Shown here piece by piece: positions 23,722 through 36,069 of a stretch of DNA of 64,000 nucleotides. Position 1 is the first letter of the stretch, and each line of letters begins with the position of its first letter. A program made the translations under genes and the position numbers. Source of the DNA: Liquidambar formosana. Lineage: Eukaryota; Streptophyta; Magnoliopsida; Saxifragales; Altingiaceae. Location of the stretch: assembly GCA_039720395.1 (NCBI GenBank), contig JBBPBK010000039.1, forward strand, positions 106,253-170,252. Direction: 5' to 3'. The notes under the pieces are model-generated. The model searched no databases, was not told the DNA's origin, and saw only the letters and a program-made list of their open reading frames with translations.

Positions 23722-24239
23722 GCCTTGCACCTTCCTCATTTGTTCATCCTCCTTTTGCTTGTTTTTGAGAGCTTCTCTCTCTAGAAACCCAAAAACCAAC
23801 CTTCCCAACATTCAAAACACCAAACTCTTGGTATTAAACTTGAGTCATTGTGGTGATTTAACACCAACAACATCACTTTCAAGGAATCAAAACAACCTTT
23901 GATTCATCAAATCAACCTTCCCAACTTACTTTTTTTTCAAATCAAACCCATTTTTCCAAGAACACCCAACATGAGTACTTCTTCAACAAATAAATATTCA
24001 AATGCCAAGTACCCACATCATTTTCTTAAGAAGACATACAAAGCTCCTCACTATGAAGATCAACCGGATAGCTTGCTCTTGGAACCCAACAATCATCTTT
24101 CCTACATCCATTCCATGAATGAGATAAGATAATTCCCAACTCCTTCAAGTTCATCCTTATTCTTTCATTTCATTGTTCCATTTCAAATATTTGCTATTCC
24201 TATGAATGGAATGCATTGAGTTCTTGCTATTTTGACAAT

Positions 24240-25380
24240 TTTGGGAGTTTTCCATGTATAAAGACCTTATTTTCCAACATAGGCATAACTATGCCCACCA
24301 AGTGTTTGATAAAATTCCCAAGAGAATAAAATCTTTCTTTTTGCTTTCAAATAGTCAAGATAATCAAAAGTGAACTCAAGAGCATTCTCTAGGATGCTAA
24401 CCCATGAATTTTGAAATTCTTTTCTTTACAAAAAACCTTGTAGGCATAACTATGCCTACCAAGTGTTTGATAAAATTCCCAAGAGAATAAAATCATTCTT
24501 TTTGCTTTCAAATAGTCAAAGTTCTTGAACAAACTATCAAAGGTATTCTCCAAGAGGTTTACCCATGAGTTTTAAAACACTTTCCTTTACAAAAACCATG
24601 TAGGCATAACCATGCCCATCAAGTGTTTGATAAAATTCTCAAGAGAATAAAATCATTCTTTTTGCTTTCAAATGCTCAAAGTCCTCAAACAAAACATCAA
24701 AGGTATTCTCCAAGAGGTTTACCCATGAGTTTTAAAATACTTTTCTTTACAAAAATCATGTAGGCACAACCATGCCCACCAAGTGTTTGGTAAAATTCCT
24801 AATGGAATAAAAACCATTCTTTTTTCTTTTCAAATGCTCAAAGTTCCTAAACAAAACACCAAAGGTATTCTCTAAGAGGCTTACCCATGAGTTTAAAAAC
24901 ATTTTCTTTACAAAAACCATGTGGGCATAACCATGCCCACCAAGTGTTTGGTAAAATTAAAGGAATAAAAACCATTCTTTTGCTTTCAAATACCTTAGAA
25001 AATCAAAGGGAAACTCAAAGGCTTTCTCTTAGAATGTTAAACCATGATTCTTGGAGTACTTTTCTTTATAAAACTTTGTAAACATAACAATGCCTACCAA
25101 ATAAAACCATTTTTTGCTTTCAAATACTTTTGAAAATCAAAGGAAAACTTAAGGGCATTCCCTAAAATGTTAACCTATGATTTTTGAAATACTTTCATTT
25201 ATAAAACTTTGTAGTCATAACAATGCCTACCAAGTGCTTGATAAAATTCTTGAGAGAATAAAATCATTTTTTTTTTTTTTTTTCAAATGCTTTAACTAAT
25301 CAAAGGAAAACTCATGGGTATTCTCTTGAATGTTAACCTTTGATTTTTGAAATACTTTTCCTTGCAAAGAACTTTCTTTT
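24240..25380. repeat. Minisatellite array, about 160-bp unit, 7 copies
   Basis: A block reading aggcataac-atgcccacc-aagtgtttg recurs at about 24281, 24442, 24602, 24762, 24923, 25079 and 25211. The spacing is 156-161 bp, except for a shorter last unit. Each unit also has aaaatcattctttttgctt and a tttacccatgagtttt block. It lies between the TATA-like site and the first coding exon of the plant-mobile-domain gene. Confidence 0.85.
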
Positions 25381-25558
25381 CACATGTGTAATCTTTTGAA
25401 AACTTGAAAAACCATGAATTTAAGCATTTTTGAGTTATTCATTAAGCATAGCAAATACTTAAAATAACAATTTCCATGATTTCCTTCATTCTTTGTAGAC
25501 AAATTTTGAGGACAGAACGAGGCACGCTCTTGGAGGAGTTATAGAACGGTGGCGCAAG

Positions 25559-27511
25559 ATGGCCACACGGCAACCCGAAGCCCAAAAGATCATAATTAAT
25601 GCGGATTTTGGAGACTTTCTGAATACTTTATGGGTGGAACAAAGGGACAGACAAGCACTGCTGGCCCTTACTGAGTTGTGGTGGGAAACAACTTACACTT
25701 TTTACTTTAGTTTTGGGGAAATGACTTTTACCCCAACAGACTTCACCGTTGTTACAGGACTTCGCCTGGGTAGGCGGAGATTATCTTATTATGAGAATGC
25801 TCACAGGGATCCCACTATCTCTTAAAGCAACTTGGGACTATAGTACCAGTTCAAAGGGGTGGGGTGCGCAGAACTTGGTTGAAAAATAATTTCTATGACC
25901 AAAGAGAAGAGGATGATGCAGACCCACCATGTCTTGCTCGAGCTTTCATGCTATACATGTTGTCTAGCATATTCTTTGCTAGCTCTGGTGATGTTGCTCC
26001 CCTCGGGCACCTTGCTTGAATGGAAGATGTCTGGGAGATTGGTGAATACAACTGGGGTAATGCTGCGCTTGCTGTGCTATACAGGTCCATGAGTGACAGA
26101 TCACGTGGAGTAAGCACAAACCACTGCGGGATGTCCTTCATCTGGGAGGTAAATCAATCTACAAGCTTCCCTTCAAAAATATTTGCAATGAATACACATC
26201 ATCATTTTCTTTTGAAATTCATTTTCTTGAAAACAGATTTGGTATTACGAATACTTGGGGTTTGAACGTCTCGCTCTCATTGACAATGATCCCTCTTGGC
26301 CCGTTATGTCCAATTATCACATCGACAATAGGTGTGATTTGGTGGATAATAAACACGACTATGCCCATGCTAGGGCATTCCTGGCTTGTATTACTACTGA
26401 TAAGGTAATCTCTAAAACTTTTATCTTTGAATTCCATCTTTGTAATTCTTTCACTTAACACCAACTCATGAATTAGGTGGACTGGGATCCATAGGCACAA
26501 TGGAAATATGCCCTTGAGGGGCAGTACCACAGGTCTATCGATATGACTGAGAAGAGGATCCTCCTAGAAGGTCCTATGGGTCGCTATTGGTACCTCGGGG
26601 AGCGAGTTTGGGGCCAAGTGAAAGGCACCATTAATGCAGCTGTGGTTCCTATGGCACCACCTGAGGGCATGAGACACGCCAACTCCTTGCAGGGGCGCGA
26701 GTTGATCAAAGCTATAAGGGGCAAGGAGGCGAGTGACTTTATAGTTCCGAATGGAGACTATGAGAGTTTCTATAGGAGGTATCTGATGCCTTCTAGGGTT
26801 GTAGGAGGTCCACCTGTAAGGGTAAGTACATACTCAACCCTATACATGCTTTACAAGTGTTTCCTAGCTGACTATGTGCAATTCTTTTTAGGGACGGCGA
26901 GCTCGTGGTCATCATTCCACAGTGGGTTCAACCTCGGGCGTGTCAGGGGTACATATGGATAGTGATGATGAAGGGGCGGATAGGGATACACTTCCCCCTC
27001 TACCCCGGCCTAAGTGGTCCATTGATTTGTGCCAAGGAGGCGACATTGTGTCCACAAACATAGCATCTCCTGTGATAGACGAGGTTCCACAGATAAATCC
27101 TCGATATGAGACTGTAAGTTTCAAGGTTGACTTAATTTTTTTTAATTCTCAAATATTCATTAGACACTTATTACCCAATTTCTCTTTACAAACACCCGCC
27201 GGGTATACCCAAGAATGGATTAATCTCAATGCTAGCTTGAGAAGGGACATGATAAGGATGAGCCTAAGCCTATCAAGGCAAGAAGCGTATAGAGCGGGCG
27301 AACACTCACACCCAGTAAGAATAGCCCAAATCAAAACTTTTGAAAATTCTTGGTTTTTTCCTTAAAAAGTAGTACTCACATCATTTATTTTCTTGGAAAC
27401 TTGTAGATTGATTCCTTCCCTCAGTATAACCTAGCTGCTGCTCCACCACCTCCTCCATCAACAGAAGAAGCGAGCCCAAACAAGAGAAGGAAACCACCAA
27501 GGAAGCGTTAA
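25559..27511 (+). pseudogene. Plant mobile domain (PMD) gene with introns, decayed, antisense in the Ogre-like element
   Basis: The product resembles plant mobile domain proteins (aminotransferase-like/MAIN-like), a family found both in host genes and in transposons. Readable exons are 25559-26148, 26237-26404, 26477-26821, 26892-27113, about 27192-27317 and 27407-27511. Donors gtaaat, gtaatc, gtaagt, gtaagt and gtaaga and most AG acceptors are still visible. Conserved text includes MTFTPTDFTVVTGLRLGRR, YNWGNAALAVLYRSM and a C-terminal basic tail ending KRRKPPRKR. It is broken by a frameshift near 25820, a TGA near 26019, a TAG near 26492 and a damaged acceptor before exon 5. It lies opposite to the element, like antisense genes in Tat-lineage elements. 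The PMD call is from motif memory. Confidence 0.72.
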
Positions 27512-27802
27512 AGAAGCTTATTTTAAGTTTAAGAAACTCAATTTAAGCATCTAGAAACTCTTAACTTATGAAAACCTTGTATTAAACCTATATGGGCACT
27601 TATGTCAACTTTTAAATTCTTGTTTTCAAAACCAAGTTCATGCATTTCCCATCTTTGAATTATGATATTTATCTCTTGTTGTTTGAATTTCATGACTCTT
27701 AACACAAATTTGAGTCAATTTGAGCTCAAAATGGTCAAAATTAGCCTTCCGAAGCATACGGGGGTCGATAGTGGTCAAAACCGGGAAATGAGGCGAACCG
27801 GC

Positions 27803-27845
27803 TCGGGTGACTGGTTGGACCGGTTGGCCCCAACCGGTCTCTTGA
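27803..27845. promoter_or_regulatory. Palindromic hairpin motif 4, upstream of the DUF7745-like gene
   Basis: ctcgggtgactggttgg is followed by accggttggccccaaccggt and then ctcttgag, a near-perfect stem of ccggttgg/ccaaccgg. It lies about 90 bp upstream of a TATA box. Confidence 0.65.
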
Positions 27846-27932
27846 GCGGTTTCGCTGTTACACGTTTTTTGCGACTTTTCCTTCGCTTTTTCGAATTCTA
27901 ACCCCTTTAGGACTCGAATTTGAGCCTAAAAG

Positions 27933-27945
27933 CCTATAAAAACAC
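27933..27945 (+). promoter_or_regulatory. TATA box of the DUF7745-like gene
   Basis: cctataaaaacac lies 90-100 bp upstream of the predicted start codon (28033), a good core-promoter distance. Confidence 0.55.
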
Positions 27946-28032
27946 CCCCCACATATTCATAAACCATTATTATTCATTCAACATCAAATCATAGAGACTT
28001 TTGATAGCTTTTTGACACTTTGGTTCAGCAAT

Positions 28033-29190
28033 ATGAGTAAGGAAGACAAAAGGATTTTCAAGAGTTATGGCTTGGACGCGCTCTATTCCCTCGCCAGAGT
28101 TAAGATAAATTGGACAATGCTCTATGCTTCTATATACTTTTGGGATTCTGAACTTCATATTTTTCGTTTCCATCACAATGAAATTTGCCCCACCCATGAG
28201 GAATTTTGCGTGCTGTTCGGAGTGCAATCATCAGGAACTTTCATCCTTCCATACCTTCGACAAGGTTATGTATCTTCTTGTGTTTCTCTTCTGGAAATCT
28301 CTACCCACGATGCTATGATCTTCATAAAACATAACATGGTAGATTTAAACAAGCTAGCAACATCTTTTTTGCCCCTTGGGAGGTCATGTGGGCTACCCTT
28401 GTCGAGACCACGTCAACATGCCTTATCTTTCTGTTTGATTGGGAGGTTCCTTATTACCAATGGTACGTTATTTGTCCCAATTGAAATTTGTGAGCTTGTA
28501 ATTCCTCTTTCCAAGTCCCGAAACATAATTCTAATGGTTCTAGCGAAAACCCTCAATGGGCTAGACAAGGTACAGGATCGATTTGAAGCGAACTTTGAGG
28601 GCAGCCCCCTCCTTCTTCATATGTGGTTACTAGAGAGACTAAATCTCTTGCCACCTCCTAGTGTTGTGAATTACGGACCTCAACATTTCCGTCTGCGTGT
28701 ACCTAAATTCCCTCCGGATGCTTCTCCTGATGAATGGCTTAACATGCTGTATCACACCTCATAGCGATCTATTCGTTGGCACATACCTCATTGGAAATGT
28801 GATGAAAAGGTGCTCTTGCGAACTGTGAGCTGTACACTTGTCAAGTTAATGGGCTTGAAGGCAACTTCTTTTTACTGGCCATCTCGGATCTTTTGGCAAT
28901 TTGGTGCAGTTTAAACAATTCCAAACCATCAAGCGAGTACCACTCAAACAAATTCGAATCTCGGAAGGCAAGTTCACCCCGTTCAACCTGTTTCTCAGTC
29001 TCTGGTTAAATGGATGGAGGATAGATGGAACAGTTGGAACTCTACTACCCTAGTACCAAACACTGATGGACCTTATGAGCTTAGCAAGGAATACAAGAAG
29101 TGGTTATCTGAAGACCTTGGTCGCAAAGAAACAACAATGAGAGCTCAAATAGCTGAATTGATTGGGATTTCTTCATTGGGGGGGGGGTAA
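28033..29190 (+). pseudogene. DUF7745/PMD-like protein gene, decayed, antisense in the Ogre-like element
   Basis: The open part runs from ATG 28033 (chosen because it follows the TATA box at 27933 at normal distance) to a TAG at 28762-28764. The text YFWDSELHIFRFHHNEICPT followed by EEFCVLFG matches the family pattern in which a tryptophan and an FxF segment precede a PT-EE motif. Downstream of the stop, related protein text continues in frame (FYWPSRIFWQFG near 28870-28910, then a coiled-coil-like stretch to about 29160). It is interrupted by at least one further stop near 28912. The family is mostly seen in transposon-linked plant proteins of unknown function. Its orientation is opposite to the surrounding element. 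Confidence 0.6.
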
Positions 29191-29696
29191 AAAGAGGTCA
29201 AGGGAGGACGACACCAAAGTGAACAAAACTTCTGGAACAAAGAGGGCTTCTCAAAGAGCAAGGAATTAGCAACCTTATTGAATTTTAAGCATGTTAAGCA
29301 CAATAATAGTCCTTTGATACTTACAATTATTACAAATAAAGCTATTATTAACGGCCCACAAAAGCCGAACACCAACAGAACCAAGTCCAAATACAAAAAG
29401 CTAAAACCTAGACTAAACTTGCAAGGAAAGAGAAAGCCCAAGACCACAACATTGAGCAAAAAATTTTATACGGCTATTCTCAAGATCCAAGGTGACCTAA
29501 GAATTATCCGACAAGGGTGGAACCGAATTGAGATAATGATGGAGATATCTACGCGAAGTCAAAAAAATCGATCTTAATTCCACTATTAGAGGGAGCTACT
29601 TAAGAAGTATAAATATGTGACACAATTACGACATAACACAAACAAGTTGGTTTTGGGATGGACAAAATTGTAGGATTAATTTCATTTAGGGTAAGT

Positions 29697-30045
29697 TATT
29701 GCCACCGCTTAATTTAATTTGCTCCCCCACCTTTTAATTTTTTAATATTTTATGAAAAACATAAAAGGTTTTTATGAAAACTAACAGCATTCTCCATTGC
29801 ATAAGAAAGTTTTTCCAAATCTATTGTTTAAGTGGGTTTTTTGGCCATTTACAGTTTTTGTTTCATTTTTGGCCAAATAGTTTACTTAAACAACCAATTT
29901 TGGAATTATTCTTTAAAATTATTCAAAATGATGTTTTCTAATAGACAGCACAGTTAATTTTCATAAATTTTTTTTTTAATTTTTCATAAAACCTTAAAAA
30001 ATTGAAATAAGTAGGTAGTGCAATTAAAATTAAGGGGTCACAATA
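29697..30045. mobile_element. Possible MITE with imperfect terminal inverted repeats
   Basis: The left end (ttattgccaccgcttaat) resembles the complement of the right end (ctattgtgaccccttaat) for about 60 imperfect bases, and the AT-rich interior is non-coding. I could not define a target duplication. Confidence 0.35.
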
Positions 30046-31031
30046 GCTGGTCACTTTCATCGACTAGGGATGTCCACTTGTCGAGCCAATTTCCTGAGTT
30101 GAACTTGGCAGCTGCATAGGTTTGGATGATGATCTCACCATAGACCTTTAGACCTTTCTTCTTTTTTTTTGTTTTTTTCTTCAAAGTCAAGAGCCAAACA
30201 ATTGCAAAGTTGCAACTTGCAAGTCTTCGAAGTAATGCTTTCACTGGGACGTATAGCGTGGATCAACTATCCTTTTCATATGTTCTTCCAAGAGCCTTTT
30301 TTTCCACTTGGATGTGTTGTGTGGATCAACTATTCTTGTCATATATCCTTTCAAGATAAATTTTTTCCACCCCGGTCGAGAATCTAGCGTACGTATGGTA
30401 TTAATTAGGCCAAGGATGTTGGCTCCACTCCTGTCTCCAATAATGACTTAGTCTAACACGTATCAAATCTTTATGACTTAGCAGACATGCTGAACTTGCT
30501 ATCAAGCACATCCGTGAAGACAATGATAGTCATCCTCTGGGAGAGTGATCTAAGACTGTAAGAGTCTTTTTCAGCGTGATTTGGAGTGCAATCTCTTAAA
30601 TTATGGTGGGATTTGAGAAAGAAATTGGGTTCTTTAACATTTTCGTACAAGCACTATCTCCAACAAGGGAAATATCTCCTCATAAATGTGGGTTCAATCT
30701 CTTGAATTTGGTAGGGTCTTTTCCATCCTCCCATCCGAGACCAGACGATGAGGAGTCCACTGCCGACCTCAAAACAGCACGTCGAGCCAAGGGCCTTTTG
30801 GAGCGGAGCATCAAAATCTGCCAAGTCATCTTAACAATGCTTTCAGCTTGGCATGCACCGTGGACTATTCTTACATATTGTTCATCCAATAGCACTTTTT
30901 TCCTCATGGAATAGAATTTAGCATACCTATGGAGTTGATGGGGCTAGGGTACGTTTTTCCTCCACTATTGACTTGTCTTGCACGTCTTAATTACATTTAT
31001 ATGACTATTAAAGTTTCATGAACCTTCCCGC
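30046..31031. repeat. Unassigned sequence with two diverged direct repeats
   Basis: Segments at about 30225-30490 and 30830-31010 align loosely: aatgctttca, then gtggatcaact/gtggactatt, gaatctagcgtacgtatgg/gaatttagcatacctatgg, and aatgacttagtct/attgacttgtctt. No coding frame with recognisable similarity was found on either strand. This stretch separates the Ogre-like remnant from duplication copy 2. Confidence 0.4.
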
Positions 31032-31273
31032 CTAGATCAAGCTTCCTTGTCTCAAGTTCTTTTGGTTTGGTTAATGGCAGTAAATCATATTACGTTTGGG
31101 ACGGAAGGATTTGGGGAATGAAAAGGAATTAATTCTATTTACTAATTTCAGTGTTTGAAATAGAGAGATTTATAAAGCGAAAAGAGTTAGCAAGGATTTG
31201 ATGGGATTTCGATAAAATGTTTTAAAATCTGGCCAAAGCAAAATTTCAACGGAATTGAAATTCATTAAAAGAG

Positions 31274-32143
31274 TTATAACTTATAAGAAGATTAAAAGAT
31301 CTAATTGAATTCTTTAATTTTAAATTCCTTCCGTGTTAAACAAGACAAAGGGTAAATGAATTCTGTTTCCATTCTTTTCCTTTGAGAGAAAAAGGGAAAA
31401 ATCTAGGCATTGTCAATTGAATCAATAGTTTTGAATTGAGTCCATTTATTTAGGACTCGTTTAGTTGTATTTTACATGGTTTTAAAGGTACAAAACCATC
31501 ATTTTGGAGGAGACTATTTAAAAAGTTAAAGTCATCAAATTGTTGGAAAACAGTGTAAATGCTACTGTGTAAAATAGAATTTCGGAACAAGAACTGCAGA
31601 AATAAACAAAACTTATCGGTTGAGATGTGTACGAAGCATTGTCCTTAAGAATAGTTCCACCCCACCGAATATGTAACTCAGTGCAGTAGGTCACAAGAAT
31701 AGTTATAATTCCTTAAAAGAATTATAATTTATAAGAAGATTAAAAGACCTAATTAAATTTTTTAATTTTAAATTCCTTCCATGTTAAACAAGACAAAGGG
31801 AAATTGAATTCTATTTCCACTCTTTTCCTTAGAGGGAAAAAGGGAAAAATCAAGACATTGTCAATTGAATCAATAGTTTTGAATTGAGTCCATTTATTTA
31901 GGACTCGTTTAGTTGTATTTTACATGGTTTTAAAGGTACAAAACCATCACTTTGAAAGAGACTATTTAAAAAAGTTGAACTCATCAAATTGTTGGAAAAC
32001 AGTGTAGATGATACTGTGTAAAATAGAATTTCAGAACAAGAACTGTAGAAATAAAAAACACTTATCGGTTGAGGCGTGTACGAAGCACTGTTCTTAAAAA
32101 TAGTTCTGCCCCACTGAGTATGCAATTCGGTGCAGTAGGTCAC
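31274..32143. repeat. Internal tandem duplication, about 445-bp unit, present only in copy 2
   Basis: Text from agttataacttataagaag to the gtgcagtaggtcac end occurs twice (31274-31695 and 31716-32143). Copy 1 has it once (about 240-665). Confidence 0.85.
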
Positions 32144-32912
32144 AGTGCTCTACCCTCAAAGATTCAACAACCAGTCTCTCACAAGCATGCACTCGCAAAT
32201 GTAGGAGTGAAGTGAAAAACTCAGAATGCTCTTGACTGTTGAAAAATAAAATTACAAAAGAGAAAGTACAGATTTGCAATCCCCTACACATAGGTCATAT
32301 GCTCGCTACATGCCCAACTAGGTCAATTTTCAAACTCCAATTTCGCAAATCACTTGATTGGGCTCTATCTCATGCGCACATGGGTACTCCCTACATCCTA
32401 CCACATGATACCACATACAATAAGTGGGATACTATATAAGCCCACCAAGAACCTTTCACTTTTCCAATGTGGGACAAGGGCACTTCACAATATAAAGAGA
32501 CAATAAGAAAGCTCTTTTAGAAAACCTTTTGGATTTTTGAAATACTTATTTTATATACTTAAAATACAACACAACATAGTTGATGGTACAAGATCAAATT
32601 TTAAAAATATGAAATCCTACTATTTTAAATTTTTGCTATCATTAGTGATTGTGATCATCATTAATTTTTTTTTGTTTAATGTGATTAATTTGAGACTTAA
32701 ATATTGTGTAAAGTATTAAATTATTTCCATTTGGACATGCAAATGGGCCCCTATTAACTCATTCCATTTATTTTGCATGACAAGAAAATCTTTGATTTTA
32801 CTAACAATATTTTTCCAATTGCGAAACAATAATAAAGATGAGAAATTAAAATCCCAGTCATTATATCTTTTCTTATCAAGCCATCTAGCTAGAAAGTATG
32901 TCAATCAATTTA

Positions 32913-33226
32913 GGCTGCGTTTGGTTTGATGAAATGAGGGAGTGAATGAAATGATGATTCCATTTTTCCAAAAAAAATGAATGTTTGATAGGACAAGGGA
33001 ATGGAATGACCATTCCTTTGTGAGGGTCTATTCCCTCCTTGGAGGGAATAGCCATTCCTTCCCAAACATAGAGAAATGGCTATTCCCTTCTTTTAAGGAG
33101 CAAAAATCATTAAAAGTGGGTCCCATCTATTACTTTCCATTCCATTACCACCCCTTACCAAACATTAATTAGGTATGAAATGATCCCATTCTCATTCCAT
33201 TCCATTCCCTCAAACCAAATGCAACC
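32913..33226. mobile_element. Tourist-like MITE (copy 2 ortholog)
   Basis: It has the same ends and the same TTA duplication (32910-32912 and 33227-33229) as 1438-1779, and is slightly shorter at 314 bp. Confidence 0.82.
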
Positions 33227-34788
33227 TTAGTTTCATCTTTCTACCAAGGTCTGGTCTTTGGCAAGGGCATAGTCAGAAAACTAGTCTTTGAAAATAGGGA
33301 GAATTAGGAAAAGGTGTTAAAAAAACAAAACTATTTAGGAAAAAAGAGAATAAGATCCTTTATTTATTTTAAAAGGGCAAGTGATACTTTAAATTTTTGA
33401 AAGAGAGCATTTTTAGATAATTCCTATTAGGCCTACTACATTATAACACAATAAGAAATAACAAGGCGAAAAAAGAAGAGAGAAATAATAGATGAAAAGT
33501 GAAATAATTCAAGGAAAAAAGAAAAGAAAAAGAAAAAAAATGGTTTTAGCAAGGAAAAATGAAGAAAAAAAAGAGACGATTGAGAAGACACAAGAGAACC
33601 ATGAGAGATCTATTCGGCCAAGCCGATGAATGCCAAGACCCAAAACAACAATCCTAAATCAATTTCAAATATCCTTGCGAATAATAAGGGTTGGGAAATT
33701 AAATAAAAAATAAATAAATAAAAAAACAGGAGGGTTTTTTTTGGGTAATTTAATGTAATTAAGGAAAACAATTTTTCATAAACAAATAACATAAGGGTAT
33801 AATAGGGATTATGTAATAATCCTCTCCTTGAAAAATCAAAAGTCTCAGCTGCCTTTTAAAATAAATAAAGGAGTCTACCTTCTTTTTATATAAATAGTTT
33901 CTTTTTTAAACACCTTTTCCTAATTTCCCTTGAAAATAAGTAAATTACTCACTAAATTAAATAAGGCTTTCGCCCCTATAATTTAGGGGGTAAAGTGTAA
34001 TTTATCCTTAAAAAATTATGACTAAAATTTAGAAAATAAAAGACATTTGGACTTTTGACTCTTGTAAGATTGTCAAATTTACAAAATGGTCAAATTCTTG
34101 GGAGCAAGATAAAATTTTTGGAGAATCAAATTTCTAATTATTAGAATAAAGGCAGGGATCCGTTTAAACCCATTATAAAACTTTTTATTTTTACACCTTT
34201 CAAAACTTTTTTGTAGGATTGATACTTTTCAAAACCAACTGTTGGATAGGATACTCCTCTCATGGAGATCATGCACGCCAAATTTCATATTGATTGAAGA
34301 TTATGAACTATATAAAGCGAATATAAATTATACAACATAATGCATTACATTGAGGGTTGTATCACTTATATTTGTGGGTTGTAGACTTTATTGGGCCAAT
34401 ACAAAAGATAAAACACCCCTCCCTTCGCCCCTAGTCTTGGGCATCAAGAATTTTCTTCTTTTCCTGTTGCTTTCTTGATAAGCCCTCTTTAGAAAATGTA
34501 GAGACCAATAAAATACTATAACTATATATTTCTTTCGTCATTTTGGTCCTTGACGGTAAACTTCTCATCCCACATACGTTAGGCCATTGTGAAGATACGT
34601 AATCTAGCTTTAAATTTTCCAAAATTGTGTGGGTGACAAGATCATAGAAGTGTTTAATTAATTTTGCATATTGTTTGAAATATGTCTTTATTACTGTCAG
34701 AGGAGTATTACAACCAAAAAAAAAAAAAAAAAAGGAGAAATGAAATTTCAGGGTAATAGGAATAGTTCTTTCCCGGTACGAATGATTT

Positions 34789-35187
34789 CAAGGACGGAGC
34801 TAGGCCTCTAGAGGGTGGGCAGCTGCCTCCCCTGGCTTTATTAAATAAAAAATTTCTACTTTAAATTTTTTTTGACATTTTAGATTTGCCTCACCTAAAT
34901 TTTGTTAACCCCCTTTATTTTTCTTTCTCATTCTTCTTATTTATTTTATTTTTTCCTCCTTATAAGTGTTTCAATCCCCACAATCTTTCATTTCACTAAG
35001 AGAGACATCTCCCACTAAAATATGATTTCTCAATGAATTATAAATTTTTTTAATTTTTTTAACCTCAAATTTACTATATAAAAGAAAAAATTTTAACTAA
35101 AGCTTCTTCAATTTCTAGAGTAAGAATAAAGTATTAATAATAAACCAAAGTTCGCCTCCCCTAGAGGAATTCCTGGCTCTCTCCCTG
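34789..35187. mobile_element. hAT-type MITE (copy 2 ortholog)
   Basis: It is flanked by AATGATTT at 34781-34788 and 35188-35195, the same insertion site as 3348-3768. It is 399 bp long and non-coding. Confidence 0.88.
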
Positions 35188-36069
35188 AATGATTTACACT
35201 CACCTACACCACGGTCATACGCAAGCTGGAGCCAACCCCTAGGGCCCAAAGCTCTGCTCCATCACAATATAAACCCAACCATCTAGTGTCCATTGTGGTC
35301 ACAGATGAGGAGTTTGGAGTTGCTTTGTTGCAAAAATACAGTAGGCATGATGTAGTGGGTGAAAAAGGATCACTTGTCGTTTTGGCTTGAAACAGTGTTT
35401 TTTATGTTAACCGCAGAGCTTGGGCTTCTCAGCCACGATCCATCAGTATTGAGCTTGGCCCATAGAATGGAGCCCACTAACATAAATGCAAGTAAAACAA
35501 CTGTCATCACGTACAGTTTTTTCAAATCGCTATGCTCCCTATCACACAGACCACTATCATCACAGTGACACACTGACAAGTGACCACAACACAAAAGGAA
35601 AATCAAGAACTAGAAAACATACATTACTACTGTACAAACCCTTTTACCCAAAAAAAAAAAAAAAAAAAGAGGTAGGAATACATGATCTTCCCTTCTCTAC
35701 CCGTGACCTTTGTTTTCTCTCAGAAGTCAAAACCCATGACATTTGCAAACAAGCCCCGTTCTCCACCTTGGCTGCTGTGAGCTCACAACAAATAGTAAAA
35801 TTTTAGAATGATAAATTGTAAAAAAAATAAAAATAAAAAAGGAGGAAAAAAAATTACTTAACTAGTCATAATAAATAAATAAATATATATCAGTCTTGAT
35901 CAAGTCACTACTTATTCACATAACTTATATCAATACCATGCATTAGATCTAATATAACGATTGGTTTTGTAAAATTCGAGTTATAAGTAAAGTTTTAAAA
36001 AATGACCTAACATAAAATTAAATTAAATTAACCTCGTAAGAAAGAAATTATACATATATATACCTTTCT

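Larger units (their letters stand above)
22061..29640 (-). mobile_element. Internal remnant of the Ogre-like element (no gag-pol)
   Basis: Next to the 3' LTR lie minisatellite arrays and two decayed genes on the plus strand, antisense to the element. This is the layout known for Tat-lineage elements, which carry extra genes antisense between pol and the 3' LTR. No gag, RT or integrase homology appears to the right, so the 5' part is lost. The right boundary near 29640 is approximate. Confidence 0.55.

Noticed and set aside
30603..30914. Open frames on both strands, considered as a defence-gene fragment
   Set aside because: No domain motif was recognised; the region consists of diverged direct repeats and the frames are not shared between them.
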